From a virus, in IMG/VR virus record IMGVR_UViG_3300010158_002025, positions 1-24,403 of that record: 24,403 nucleotides of DNA. The stretch is one strand, 5' to 3'. Below the pieces are notes generated by a model. The model was not told the DNA's origin. It searched no databases and saw only the letters and a program-made list of their open reading frames with translations. Shown here piece after piece: positions 7,972-15,788 of the stretch; the first letter of the stretch is position 1; each line of letters opens with the position of its first letter. The position numbers and the translations under genes are program-made.

Positions 7972-10779
7972 GTGCCAGCGTTTACACCCACTAGGGGTGT
8001 TCCCGTTGGGTTGAAACCACCGTTCGGTCGGCCTAATCTTCCACAACCAGCCTCTCCAGTTAAACTCGTCCAGTCTAATTCGGTTGGCTTTGACCAAGGT
8101 CCAAGTCCGACTTATTGGACTTCAATCTCGCTGCCGAAGCCGCCAACGGCGGGAAATCTGCTCGTCATTGTTGCAAGTTTGAACTACGGTTTTCCTACTC
8201 CAAGTGGTTGGACTACGGTCACAGCAAGCCAGTCAACGGTGCTTGCGAAAGTATCAGTGGGCGCTGCCGATCAGACGTTCACAGCCGTAACGGGGTATTT
8301 TACTGCTGCGCTTTCTTACGTCGAACTATCTGGCGTATCGCTTGCTGGGTTTTCTGTAGTTAACTCAGGTGCCATTAACACGTTGACTGCTCCTGCGGGT
8401 AGTGTTGTTATTTCCGTTGTTGATTATCATGATGCGGCCGCTAGCGGGGGTCAGCCTCCGTACCCCAGCGCGTATACGCCTGATGGGATGCTGTCACTTT
8501 ATAAAGGCTGTTACTACGTTAATGGCATAGATAACGACGATTCGTACATAGCATCTGCCGGTATCGCATTCCCCGACACCGCAACAACGTACTGGACTGG
8601 CGTTGGTGCCACGCGCACCTTGGCATCCACTGGCTCATGGACAGATGCTGGCCAGACTAATGGCCTGATCGCTTACTTCCCAGCGGGAACGAACAGCACA
8701 ACGGTTAACGGTACTGCAACTGCGACAGGTGCCGGTGCTGCAACTAACAGCAACATCATCGTTAACCCGTCAGCACGATCAGTCGGTGCAGGATCAACTT
8801 CTCCTACGGGACAAGTTAACTTCGCTACCAACCCAAGCCTTGAGGCTGGTACTACGGGTTGGACGTGGCAGCAACAAACCAATGGTGCTCCCGCAACTGT
8901 TAGCCAAGGTTCCACTCTTCCTGTTGATGGACAGTTCACTGCTGTAGCCAGCATCACTGGTACTCAAACTATTGCCACTAACCATGGCATGAGTATCAAC
9001 GGTGCTACTCCTGCTGGAACTATCGTTCCCGGTCTCCCGTACACGTTTAGCGTGTATGTGAAACCTTCTCGAACGAACGTGTTCTTGATGGGTGTGGACT
9101 GGGTTGGTGCGGGTGCTTCCGCTACGTCCACGGCTACGACGGCTAATGCTGGCGTATGGACTCGTCTTACTGCATCGGGTACAGCACCTGCTGGTTCGAC
9201 AAACATTAACGTCAACATTTGGACTAATACGGCTGGTGGTTCTGTCCTCTGGCAGAACCTTGACACGATCACTTACGATGCGTTCCTCGTAGAACAATCA
9301 GCATCTCTGAATGCTTACCCGATCGGGACGAAACCTGTCCAAGGAACCCTTGGTAGTACGGCTATTGGTGCTGGGTCTATCCCCACTGCGACTGGTTCTT
9401 CTGTCTCGGGTGGATCAACTGGTACAGCAACTGGTTTAGGCCAGATAACGGCTAACGCTACAACGGGTTCCACGGGTTCTAGCGTGGGTGTAGGACTTGT
9501 TACTGGTAACACGGTAACGGTAGCGACAGCGACCTCCACAGGGGCTGGAACAGCCACCTCTGGGTCTGCATCTAACAGTGCTGCAACACTCATTGGTGCT
9601 GGTCTTGTTACTGCACTATCTACAGTGTCAGCGGCTGCACCCGGTACGGGTGCTGGTGTAGCAACTGGTTTAAACAGTACGAGTGCTACAACTTCTGCGG
9701 TTGGTGCTGGTGTTGCTACCAGTGCAAGCCCACGAACGGTTGCTCCTGCTACATCGACTGGTGCTGGTGTTGCCAGCAACACGAACACTGTTACTTCTGC
9801 CACCGCTCTGGCAGTGGGTGCTGGGTCTGTCACTGCTAATACGAGCGGTTCTGCTTCTGGCACATCCACTGTCACTGGTGCAGGTACTGCTACTTCTAAC
9901 GCGGTAACCGTCGCTGGTTCCACTGCATCAGGTAGTGGTGTTGTAACGGCTGCCAGTTCGATTGTTGTTCTTGGATCTGCCACTGTTGTTGGTGCTGGCT
10001 CGGCTAGTAACTCTTCAGTCGCGTTGCGGTCTACTGCTACCAGCACTGGTGCTGGTGTGGCTACTGGACAGAACCTTAGTTCTGTTTATGGGGCTGCGAT
10101 TGTTTCGGGTCTTGGTGTAGCCACTGCGACTGGGACAACAACACAGGCTGTAGCAACTAAGTACATGTTCAGTGGGAGTCGGCAGTTCTTACAGGATCGT
10201 CTCTTCTTTAAGACTGGACCTGTCCACCAGTATTCGATCATTAAAAAGGGAACTGTTTACACGGAGAGTTCTTACCCAACGTCAGAAGATTATTCAACTG
10301 CTGACATGGTTTACCGGGGTGGGTTCACTTACGAAGTTTCCTACGATGAAGCACTCCGTTTATATGCTTCTGGTTACAGCGTGTCTGGCCTGTCTGCATT
10401 GCCAACGATAACGGGTACAGCATCTTCCAGTGGGTCTGGATCTATTTTGACCGGATCAACACTTGTTGCTTCTGGTTCTCTTACCGGGTCTGCATCTGTT
10501 TTGACCGGATCAACACTTGCTGCTTCTGGTTCTCTTACCGGATCTGGTGTCGCGGTTGCTATCGCTACCACGTCAACTCCGTCTGGCTCTTATACGTGGG
10601 GCACACCAGCAACGTGGGGCACTCCAACTACATGGGGTGGCTCATCTTCTGGTTCATCGTTTACATGGAGCAGCCCTGCTACATGGGGCACTCCATCAAC
10701 TTGGAGCAGTTCTTCGTCCAGTTCACCTTCTACATGGGCATCACCGTCTACGTGGGCATCACCAACAACATGGGGTTAA
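7972..10779 (+). CDS. Giant repeat-rich tail fibre / receptor-binding protein (935 aa)
   Basis: GTG start three bases after the previous stop. Visible modules: (1) residues about 30-245, a beta domain beginning SNSVGFDQGPSP with KPPTAGNLLVIVASL, a common phage adhesin start; (2) about 282-452, a carbohydrate-binding-like jelly roll (FATNPSLEAGTTGW, LPYTFSVYVKPS, WQNLDTITYDAFLVE); (3) about 460-723, some 14 copies of a ~19-residue GAG-x-A/V-T repeat; (4) about 729-808, a charged knob with the only basic and aromatic cluster; (5) an 18-residue repeat twice (LTGSTLxASGSLTGS); (6) a C-terminal tail with nine TW dipeptides (WGTPATWGTPTTWG type). This points to a long, flexible, surface-exposed fibre with sugar-binding ability. 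The role is inferred from architecture; no enzyme motif. Confidence 0.7.
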   Translation: MPAFTPTRGVPVGLKPPFGRPNLPQPASPVKLVQSNSVGFDQGPSPTYWTSISLPKPPTAGNLLVIVASLNYGFPTPSGWTTVTASQSTVLAKVSVGAADQTFTAVTGYFTAALSYVELSGVSLAGFSVVNSGAINTLTAPAGSVVISVVDYHDAAASGGQPPYPSAYTPDGMLSLYKGCYYVNGIDNDDSYIASAGIAFPDTATTYWTGVGATRTLASTGSWTDAGQTNGLIAYFPAGTNSTTVNGTATATGAGAATNSNIIVNPSARSVGAGSTSPTGQVNFATNPSLEAGTTGWTWQQQTNGAPATVSQGSTLPVDGQFTAVASITGTQTIATNHGMSINGATPAGTIVPGLPYTFSVYVKPSRTNVFLMGVDWVGAGASATSTATTANAGVWTRLTASGTAPAGSTNINVNIWTNTAGGSVLWQNLDTITYDAFLVEQSASLNAYPIGTKPVQGTLGSTAIGAGSIPTATGSSVSGGSTGTATGLGQITANATTGSTGSSVGVGLVTGNTVTVATATSTGAGTATSGSASNSAATLIGAGLVTALSTVSAAAPGTGAGVATGLNSTSATTSAVGAGVATSASPRTVAPATSTGAGVASNTNTVTSATALAVGAGSVTANTSGSASGTSTVTGAGTATSNAVTVAGSTASGSGVVTAASSIVVLGSATVVGAGSASNSSVALRSTATSTGAGVATGQNLSSVYGAAIVSGLGVATATGTTTQAVATKYMFSGSRQFLQDRLFFKTGPVHQYSIIKKGTVYTESSYPTSEDYSTADMVYRGGFTYEVSYDEALRLYASGYSVSGLSALPTITGTASSSGSGSILTGSTLVASGSLTGSASVLTGSTLAASGSLTGSGVAVAIATTSTPSGSYTWGTPATWGTPTTWGGSSSGSSFTWSSPATWGTPSTWSSSSSSSPSTWASPSTWASPTTWG
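9349..10140 (+). repeat. Degenerate in-gene repeat array (~19-aa GAG unit, ~14 copies)
   Basis: Protein repeats centred on GAG (variants GLG, GVG, GSG) followed by x-A/V-T and a Ser/Thr-rich stretch recur every 17-22 residues. At DNA level the shared core is GGTGCTGG plus T/G. Copies differ at many bases, so this is an old array held by selection on the protein, not a recent slippage product. It probably forms a regular beta fibre shaft. Confidence 0.75.
10445..10544 (+). repeat. Two-copy 54-bp direct repeat near the fibre C-terminus
   Basis: A unit beginning TTTTGACCGGATCAACACTT starts at 10445 and again at 10499 (period 54 bp, 18 codons), with very few differences over about 43 bases. The near identity indicates a recent duplication, unlike the older GAG array. 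It encodes LTGSTLxASGSLTGS twice. Confidence 0.8.
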
Positions 10780-10782
10780 ACA

Positions 10783-12255
10783 ATGGCTTACCAACGTGTC
10801 ACGTCAACCGACTCTTTCACCACTGGGGCAACTGCCGCGACGACAGTCATCAACGCTATCGAGGTTGGCGTAGAAGCCCTAGAGGCTGCTATTTCCCCCT
10901 CCACGACCTTTCCCAGCGCGACCACGACGGGTTACGGTTCAACATCTCTGACAGCCACAACTGCTGGTGCTCTGAGCATTGTTAACAATGCAACGTTTAC
11001 AGCCTTGGACATTACCGGTCAGGTAACGATCCCCGGTGGTGTTACGGGTGTCACGTTCACGAACTGTCGCATCACGGGTAGCGTCAATTATGGTTTGTAT
11101 GTTTCGTCTACTGCCTCGGTGACACTCCAAAACTGTGAGATTACTGGACCAACAAACAACTACAACGGTGCGGCTCTAGCCGGTGCTGGTAGTGGTGCCG
11201 TGGTAGTTAAGAACTGCAAGATTTGGGGTTACGAGGATGGCATCAAGCCATCTTCCAACTGGACAATCCAAGACAATTACATTTACGACCTTGCCAATAA
11301 CAACGTGCAAGTCCAGTCGATCTCTAACACGTCAGGCTCAACGTGGCGTTACGTGGTTGCTCCTACCGCTCTAGGTACAGCGATGCCATTCGCTGCCACG
11401 AACTCGGTTGTTGTCTCTGGTTGTACGGCAAGTGGTAACAATGGAACGTTTACAGTCACAGCAGTTGGTTCCAACTATTTTGAGGTAACAAACGCTTCTG
11501 GTGTAGCACAGGCTACGGCTGCCGGTTCTGCTGCTAACTCACACTGTGACGGCATCCAGATCCAGACTGGTGTCAGCAATGTCATCATTAACCACAATAC
11601 GATCATCGCCCCAACCACCCTGCTGGGTGTCACGTCAGCGGTCTTCGTCTCCCCTGACATTGGACCTGCCGGTCCCGGCCCTGTGACCATCCTGAACAAC
11701 TACCTGTCAGGTGGTCCGTACACGCTGATCATCGTGGATGGCAACAACGGCCAGTACCACACCTCGGGCCTATCGGTCATCAACAATACGTTTGTCAACA
11801 ACTCCATTAACGGTCCAACTCGTATCACTGAGCCAAGCCCATACTGGAACGCTTGGTACGGCAACATTTACACTGACAAGACTCCTGTCAGCCCCGGTGT
11901 CCTGACCGCATTGCAGCAAACCTCGATCAGCGGTTGGTTGTCGCCAGCATTCAACGCATCGTTTACACCTAACTGGCGTGACGGTAGGACAACGAACGTT
12001 GGTGTGCTCACCGCTGCAATCACGATTAACGCACCAACGAGCAACCCCGGTTACACCTCAACGATCCCTTCGGGTACGCAGATGACGTTCCTGCTGACGC
12101 AGGATGCAACGGGTGGTCGTGCTATTACGTGGAACGCAATTTTCTTACGCTCAACTTCTCTAGCCGCATCGGGCACAGCAAGTCAGCGTGCCTCCATCTC
12201 ATTCGCTTGGGACGGCACCAACTGGGTTGAGACCGCTGTCTCACCATGGCACTAA
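10783..12255 (+). CDS. Tailspike with right-handed beta-helix (pectate-lyase-like)
   Basis: The protein has 490 residues. The N-terminal 70 residues form a head-binding or trimerising part. Residues about 75-345 carry successive beta-helix coils ending in N-C/N-x-I motifs (NCRITG, NCEITG, NCKIWG, DNYIYD, HNTIIA, NNYLSG, NNTFVN), typical of parallel beta-helix tailspikes that bind or cut surface polysaccharide. A small inserted domain lies near 205-245. The C-terminus (about 400-490; FLLTQDATGGRAITWNA, FAWDGTNWVE) matches a capping domain common in phage fibres. A cluster of Asp/Glu on the helix (for example EDGIKP, HCDGIQ) could be catalytic. Depolymerase activity is plausible but unproven; it may only bind. 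The ATG lies four bases after the previous stop, behind GTTAAACA. Confidence 0.8.
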   Translation: MAYQRVTSTDSFTTGATAATTVINAIEVGVEALEAAISPSTTFPSATTTGYGSTSLTATTAGALSIVNNATFTALDITGQVTIPGGVTGVTFTNCRITGSVNYGLYVSSTASVTLQNCEITGPTNNYNGAALAGAGSGAVVVKNCKIWGYEDGIKPSSNWTIQDNYIYDLANNNVQVQSISNTSGSTWRYVVAPTALGTAMPFAATNSVVVSGCTASGNNGTFTVTAVGSNYFEVTNASGVAQATAAGSAANSHCDGIQIQTGVSNVIINHNTIIAPTTLLGVTSAVFVSPDIGPAGPGPVTILNNYLSGGPYTLIIVDGNNGQYHTSGLSVINNTFVNNSINGPTRITEPSPYWNAWYGNIYTDKTPVSPGVLTALQQTSISGWLSPAFNASFTPNWRDGRTTNVGVLTAAITINAPTSNPGYTSTIPSGTQMTFLLTQDATGGRAITWNAIFLRSTSLAASGTASQRASISFAWDGTNWVETAVSPWH

Positions 12256-12269
12256 GGGGTAATGTAAAC

Positions 12270-12611
12270 ATGGCGCTCGGTGATAATTGTAGAAGTGGAT
12301 GCCTCACACGCGACCATGCAACGTGGGGTGAGTGTGCTCGTCACGCTTCTCTACGTGTTGGTTGGGCAGCATCAAGTAATGGTGGCTACTCGCTACGTGG
12401 GGAGAAGTTGCATGAGGCTGAACTGAACGCTTACGCACAGGCCCGACGTGACGGTTTGCAGCCTGCTGCTACCACGCAGAAAGCAGTGAACGAAGCGTAC
12501 CGGGCTTCTGAGTTGATCGGTAAGCCTTACAACGCTGACACGATGCCACCTACTGCGGCTATCCCTAACCAGAGGACAGCGACCGTGGCCACTCAGGCAG
12601 GGATGCTATGA
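12270..12611 (+). CDS. Cys/His-rich small protein of actinophage type (113 aa)
   Basis: I prefer ATG 12270 to the in-frame ATG at 12246: the latter lies inside the previous gene, while 12270 has AAGGGG upstream and the TGTAAAC spacer seen at other starts here. The N-terminus (residues 6-24, NCRSGCLTRDHATWGECARH) has Cys-x3-Cys-x4-His-x5-Cys-x2-His, a possible zinc site. Then comes WAASSNGGYSLRG and a helical region (about 40-85). I remember similar NCxSGCxTxDHxTWGECAR proteins among structural genes of actinophages, function unknown. The stop overlaps the next start (ATGAG), which ties it to the adaptor-like protein. Confidence 0.7.
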   Translation: MALGDNCRSGCLTRDHATWGECARHASLRVGWAASSNGGYSLRGEKLHEAELNAYAQARRDGLQPAATTQKAVNEAYRASELIGKPYNADTMPPTAAIPNQRTATVATQAGML

Positions 12612-13483
12612 GTCTGAGCCTCACTGATCTGACTAATGCGATCACTCTTGAACTGTCTGGTTACACCCAGACTCAGGAGCAGGCTTCGTACACTACGGCG
12701 GCTATCACTTCTTCAGCCACGTCGATCCCTGTAGCCGATGCGTCTAACTTCTCTCACGGTGTTGTAGAGATCGAAGACGAACTGGTGTACGTGACAACGA
12801 TTGACAGGTCCAGCAACATTCTGACTGTTGCACCGTTTGGTCGTGGCTATGGTGGGACTACGGCTGTGGCTCACGCGATCAACGTGAAGGCTGTGAACTC
12901 TCCGCTGTTTCCCCGAGCGGCGATTAAACGAGCGATCAACGAAACAGTCAACGCTCTCTACCCTGACTTGTGGCAGGTGGCTAGTGCCACACAGGTCCTT
13001 ATCGCAGGACAAACCTCGTACTCGTTAACCCCAACCCCACAGGTTGGGGACATCATGGATGTCTCGTACCGGAACCCTTACTCGCTTGAGTATGCACCGA
13101 TCCGACGTTGGAAGTACGACAAGTATCAAGATCAAATCGTGATCTGGGATTCGTTACCGACCGGGTACACGGCATACATTTCTTACTCGTCTCCCCCATC
13201 AACGTTCGCTACTGATGCGTCCACAATCCTGTCCACAGGATTACCAGATTCTTGTTCTGATGTGATCCGCCTCGGTTCAATCATTCGTCTCTTGCCTTAC
13301 GTGGAGATCCCGAACTCGGCAATCATCGCCGCTGATGCTTCTTTCGCTGCTAACGCTCGCATATCTCAAACATCTGCTGCTGCCTTATCGAGGCAGTTGT
13401 ATCAACAGTTCCGTATCCGCGTTCAAGAAGAGGCTGCTCGTTTAAACCAGCAGTATCCCGTCCGTGTCCACTACACCCGCTGA
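12608..13483 (+). CDS. Putative head-tail adaptor or tail-tube protein (291 aa)
   Basis: It starts at ATG overlapping the previous stop by four bases. Residues about 28-98 form a beta module (ATSIPVADASNFSHGVVEIE, VAPFGRGYGGTTAVAH) that recurs at the start of the next gene's fibre. Residues about 100-122 (PRAAIKRAINETVNALYPDL) and the C-terminal helices (SAAALSRQLYQQFRIRVQEE) resemble the helical packing of podovirus adaptors such as tail tubular A; the central part is beta. No enzyme motif. It probably joins the portal to the tail and holds the fibre that follows. The adaptor call is based on pattern and position; a minor tail protein is the main alternative. Confidence 0.55.
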   Translation: MSLSLTDLTNAITLELSGYTQTQEQASYTTAAITSSATSIPVADASNFSHGVVEIEDELVYVTTIDRSSNILTVAPFGRGYGGTTAVAHAINVKAVNSPLFPRAAIKRAINETVNALYPDLWQVASATQVLIAGQTSYSLTPTPQVGDIMDVSYRNPYSLEYAPIRRWKYDKYQDQIVIWDSLPTGYTAYISYSSPPSTFATDASTILSTGLPDSCSDVIRLGSIIRLLPYVEIPNSAIIAADASFAANARISQTSAAALSRQLYQQFRIRVQEEAARLNQQYPVRVHYTR

Positions 13484-13490
13484 GGTTTAA

Positions 13491-15509
13491 ATGGCTGTCA
13501 CCGCTCGCAACTATTCATCTGTCGCCGTAGCGACAACCCTATCCGCTGGCATCAACTCGTCAGTTACAGCATTCAATATTGCGGCGAACACCGGTTGGCC
13601 TGCTGCCCCGTTCATCGCTGTCCTAGATCCGAACACGGTCAACGAAGAGATCGTCCTCGTTAGTGCTGCGGCAGGTACATCGTGGTCATCTGTTACCCGT
13701 GGCTATGACTCGTCGGCTGCTGTCTCGCACAATGCGGGTGGAACCGTCCAACACATGGTGGTTGGTGTTGACTTTAGGGAGGCTCAAAACCATGCAGTCT
13801 CTTCGACCTCAAACGTACATAGCCTTGGCGTTGGTTCTGTTGTTGTTGGAACGACTGATAGTCAGACCCTCACAAATAAGACGTTAACTGCGCCTACGTT
13901 GAACTCTCCAACTTTTGGCACAGCCCTACCAACCGGAACAACCATCGGGCTTGGGGGCAGCGGCACCAATTCAGGAACGCTGTACCTTGATGGTGGAACT
14001 GCATCTGGTGGAGAAGAAGGCGTAACGCTATTAAAGAACGGCACGGCCAAATGGAAAATCTACTCGCTTGATACGACACAACCGAACCTATATGTGCGCG
14101 ATATCGCTAATGGCGTGCAGGCCATCACTGTTGTCCCCGGAGCGACGCCAGTCGTTGACATGCCTTCGATTACACAGGCTGGCGTACCTGTTGTAACAAC
14201 CACGGGTACTGCAACACTAAGCAACAAGACGTTGACTTCACCGTCCATCAGTAACCCATCAGTATCTGGCACGGCTACTGGTTCATTAACGAACCTTGCT
14301 TTGACTACGCCTGCAATCTCAGGTTCTGGTGGTGCTCTGACCTTGCCAGCAGGACCGGGCACACTGTTCGCTACATCAAACTTTCAACGTAACAACTTCC
14401 TTGACAATCCTTGTTTCCTGATTAACCAGTTCGGCGGTAATCGTGGTGGTATTGGCGCTGCCCAATACAGAATGGATCGCTGGTACTACACACCCATTTC
14501 ACCCGTTGGCAACACAGGTTTTGGCGGTAGTGGATTCTCCAATGGAGCCAGCACAGCATCAGGGTCATACGCATATTGGAATACTCCCGCTACGACCCTA
14601 GGCTCGGCTACTGCTGGATCTATGTATACCGTTGAACAGCGATTCGCTTTTGGAGATATCCCGTTTGCACTATCTGGCAAGCAGGTTACATTTTCTCTTT
14701 CTGCCGCAGTTGTTACTTCGTACAAACTGAACGTTCGCTGGGTTGTTAACTACGGGACGGGTGGTAGCCCTTCGGCTACTACGACCACATCGCTCGGATC
14801 GTTAACTTTCTCCACTGGATCGACGGGCACGTTTTCGCGTCAATCAGTCACAGCGACGCTACCTAGTTTTTCGGGAACGTGGGGATCTAATTCTGATGGT
14901 TACGTGTCACTGGTTCTTGAACAGGACTACACCAACGCCACATCAATGGGTGTGAATGTGGCCGATGCCCAACTGGAACTTGGCCCAGTTGCTACTGCGT
15001 TCATACCACCAGCATTTCATGATGATCTGCGACGGTGCCAAAAGTATTACAACATCTTTTCATCATCTGGCGTCATGGCGTTTGAAGGATGGGTAAGCCA
15101 ATATGTTGCATCAGCATCAGGCGCTGTGGTCCGAGCACCCATCAACTTCCCCACCACGATGATTGGTACGCCAACACTTTCACACAACTTTGCTACTTTC
15201 ACAACAGCGGCACCCACTGCGATAACACAAGTCGCAGTGTTTGGTCCCGCTGCGGGTGGATTAAGCCAGTATTGGACCGCAGGAACATTTACTTCTCTGG
15301 CTGCCACATACGTCTCTGGTCCGAGCATTACCAACTATCAGACAATAGTTCCCCTTGGTGTGAACAAGATGCAACTCATTCTGAGTATTGCCTCACCGCA
15401 GGCAATCACCGTCTCAACTACTACTAACCCTGCCTACCCCAATGTTGGCCAAGGCGTGATGATAGTCGCCGGTGCTAACTCGTTCATCGCCTTCTCGTCA
15501 GAGCCGTAA
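13491..15509 (+). CDS. Tail fibre with NKTLTxP shaft and C-terminal receptor-binding domain (672 aa)
   Basis: Residues 15-90 match the module of the adaptor-like protein (SSVTAFNIAA, EEIVLVSA, VTRGYDSSAAVSHNAGG). A shaft follows with the classic fibre repeat DSQTLTNKTLTAPTLNSPTF (about 123-142) and LSNKTLTSPSISNPS (about 243-257). From about 298 onwards: NNFLDNPCFLINQFGG, then YRMDRWYY, a Ser/Thr-rich jelly roll, and FHDDLRRCQKYYN (about 505-517), a layout seen in many phage fibres whose C-terminal part binds host sugars. The last ~150 residues are a beta knob. GTTTAAAT overlaps the start codon. This is one of three or four candidate receptor-binding proteins in the window. Confidence 0.8.
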   Translation: MAVTARNYSSVAVATTLSAGINSSVTAFNIAANTGWPAAPFIAVLDPNTVNEEIVLVSAAAGTSWSSVTRGYDSSAAVSHNAGGTVQHMVVGVDFREAQNHAVSSTSNVHSLGVGSVVVGTTDSQTLTNKTLTAPTLNSPTFGTALPTGTTIGLGGSGTNSGTLYLDGGTASGGEEGVTLLKNGTAKWKIYSLDTTQPNLYVRDIANGVQAITVVPGATPVVDMPSITQAGVPVVTTTGTATLSNKTLTSPSISNPSVSGTATGSLTNLALTTPAISGSGGALTLPAGPGTLFATSNFQRNNFLDNPCFLINQFGGNRGGIGAAQYRMDRWYYTPISPVGNTGFGGSGFSNGASTASGSYAYWNTPATTLGSATAGSMYTVEQRFAFGDIPFALSGKQVTFSLSAAVVTSYKLNVRWVVNYGTGGSPSATTTTSLGSLTFSTGSTGTFSRQSVTATLPSFSGTWGSNSDGYVSLVLEQDYTNATSMGVNVADAQLELGPVATAFIPPAFHDDLRRCQKYYNIFSSSGVMAFEGWVSQYVASASGAVVRAPINFPTTMIGTPTLSHNFATFTTAAPTAITQVAVFGPAAGGLSQYWTAGTFTSLAATYVSGPSITNYQTIVPLGVNKMQLILSIASPQAITVSTTTNPAYPNVGQGVMIVAGANSFIAFSSEP

Positions 15510-15512
15510 GCC

Positions 15513-15788
15513 ATGTATACGACTCCAACAATAATAAATGCACTCAATGATTACGGGGGTGTACTCATTGTTCTCATTACCATCATCACGTCTTTCGCCG
15601 CTGCTGGACGCTACCTCGTTATGCGTCCACTTATGAGCGAGATTGAAAGACGCACATCACAGATTCAACCAAACGCTAACGGCGGTCAATCACTAAAAGA
15701 CCTACACGGTCGTGTGGACCGTATCGAACGCCAGTTAGACCTCGTAATCGAACACTTAATAAAGGATGAGGATGATCCCCAAGATTAA
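15513..15788 (+). CDS. Small membrane protein with coiled coil (holin-like or DUF2746-like)
   Basis: It has 91 residues. One membrane helix lies at about 14-33 (GGVLIVLITIITSFAAAGRY), followed by a basic stretch and a C-terminal amphipathic coiled coil (SLKDLHGRVDRIERQLDLVI). This form (short N-terminus out, one helix, cytoplasmic coiled coil with GxSLxDxxxRxxRIExxL) is common among actinophage small membrane proteins near lysis genes. It may be a second holin, an antiholin or a Rz-like partner. Start four bases after the fibre stop; its end overlaps the next gene. Confidence 0.65.
   Translation: MYTTPTIINALNDYGGVLIVLITIITSFAAAGRYLVMRPLMSEIERRTSQIQPNANGGQSLKDLHGRVDRIERQLDLVIEHLIKDEDDPQD

Noticed and set aside
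9315-10046. 243-codon open frame on the minus strand within the fibre gene
   Set aside because: It is the mirror of the GAG repeat array; its Ala/Val/Pro composition simply reflects the repeated plus-strand codons, and no ribosome site is present.
12246-12269. Longer start of the 113-aa protein at ATG 12246
   Set aside because: The extra eight codons lie inside the end of the tailspike gene and lack a ribosome site; ATG 12270 has AAGGGG at proper spacing.
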